From Paenibacillus sp. JCM 18996 (lineage in GTDB: Bacteria; Bacillota; Bacilli; Paenibacillales; NBRC-103111): a stretch of DNA of 64,000 nt. Both the position numbers and the translations under genes were made by a program. Below the pieces are notes generated by a model that saw only the letters and a list, made by a program, of their open reading frames with translations, made no database searches and was not told where the DNA came from. Positions 63,710-64,000 of this stretch are shown here, piece by piece. The stretch spans positions 1 to 64,000 of the forward strand of contig BBFE01000011.1 in NCBI GenBank assembly GCA_001313085.1, read 5' to 3'. Every line of letters starts with the position of its first letter. The first letter of the stretch is position 1.

Positions 63710-64000
63710 TTGCTAAATATTCACAAAATGACTATAGGTACACGATCAATGATCTCATGCCGGCATGGATTTCATCTCGAAATACTATCTTTCGATCTTT
63801 TGGAAAGTGCTTGCAATTTAGTATAGTTAAGCATAAAATTTCTTTGATGAGGCAGAGAATTTTTTTTATTTATTCTTAACATGCGAATCTACTGGCCGCA
63901 TATAGGGCGGTTTCCAATTGATTTCAGCCTGCGCTGGAAATTTTTTTTGTCCATACCAGACAGAACTCGCCCGGCACCTCACCGGCATGATCTCTTTTTT
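63710..64000. other. AT-rich end of window, no gene identified
   Basis: The base composition drops compared with the rest of the window. A possible promoter, TTGCAA (63811-63816), 17-base spacer and TAAAAT (63834-63839), points rightward. Several T8 runs (63861, 63942, 63995) suggest further length errors. A short frame continuing from the dipeptidase to 63879 is an artefact of the T7 run at 63681. Confidence 0.3.

Noticed and set aside
63658..63879. 73-residue ORF after the dipeptidase
   Set aside because: It continues the dipeptidase C-terminus past its true stop because of an extra T in the run at 63681; the tail is AT-rich and has no features.

Overview
The window is the conserved chemotaxis, translation, sporulation and recombination block of an endospore-forming Firmicute, most likely a Paenibacillaceae member (Paenibacillus-like). 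The evidence is gene order close to Bacillus subtilis cheA-sigD-rpsB-polC-infB-pnp-dpaAB-spoIIIE-recA-rny-spoVS, moderate-to-high GC, many TTG starts, an intact gram-positive polC, and sporulation genes (spoVFAB, spoIIIE-type ftsK, sleB-like, spoVS). All recognised genes are on the + strand. There are no rRNA or tRNA genes, prophages, IS elements or CRISPR arrays.

Layout: 1-6667 end of the flagellar/chemotaxis operon (cheA, cheW, cheC, cheD, a small membrane protein, sigD, a FapA/DUF342 protein, a SwrB/YlxL-like protein, a MltG-LysM-like anchor protein). 6850-9772 rpsB, tsf, pyrH, frr. 9886-15699 isoprenoid/lipid/tRNA genes uppS, cdsA, dxr, rseP, proS. 15975-20289 polC. 20597-28825 rimP-nusA-ylxR-ylxQ-infB-rbfA-nrnA-truB-ribF. 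28989-31745 rpsO, pnp. 31922-34747 YlxY deacetylase, M16 protease, dut. 34946-39872 dipicolinate/diaminopimelate cluster dpaA-dpaB-asd-dapG-dapA. 40159-45655 RNase J, TepA, YlzJ-like, SpoIIIE/FtsK. 45828-53505 spore cortex hydrolase, M16 pair, YmfI, YmfJ, a lipoprotein, YmfK, YmfM/RodZ, a 59-residue membrane protein. 53601-59501 yajQ, rimO, pgsA, cinA, recA, recX. 59754-63709 rny, ymdB, spoVS, M19 dipeptidase.

The dominant abnormality is technical. Most genes carry frameshifts: A or T runs of about five or more are lengthened by 1-3, while short runs (mainly GG and CC) lose one base. Because essential genes (rpsB, tsf, polC, infB, nusA) are hit repeatedly, these are read as sequencing errors, not pseudogenes. 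CDS coordinates therefore span the reconstructed gene even where no single frame is open. Some ORFs that look intact also contain +3 insertions or compensating shifts.

The most interesting biological signals are: a family of short intergenic inverted-repeat elements, seven copies in both orientations, each placed at a transcription-unit junction; a promoter followed almost at once by a strong terminator just upstream of the LexA-controlled recA promoter; plausible sigma-K, sigma-G and sigma-H promoters ahead of dpaAB, sleB and spoVS; and several unrecognised small membrane or lipoprotein genes. I see no convincing new multi-gene system.
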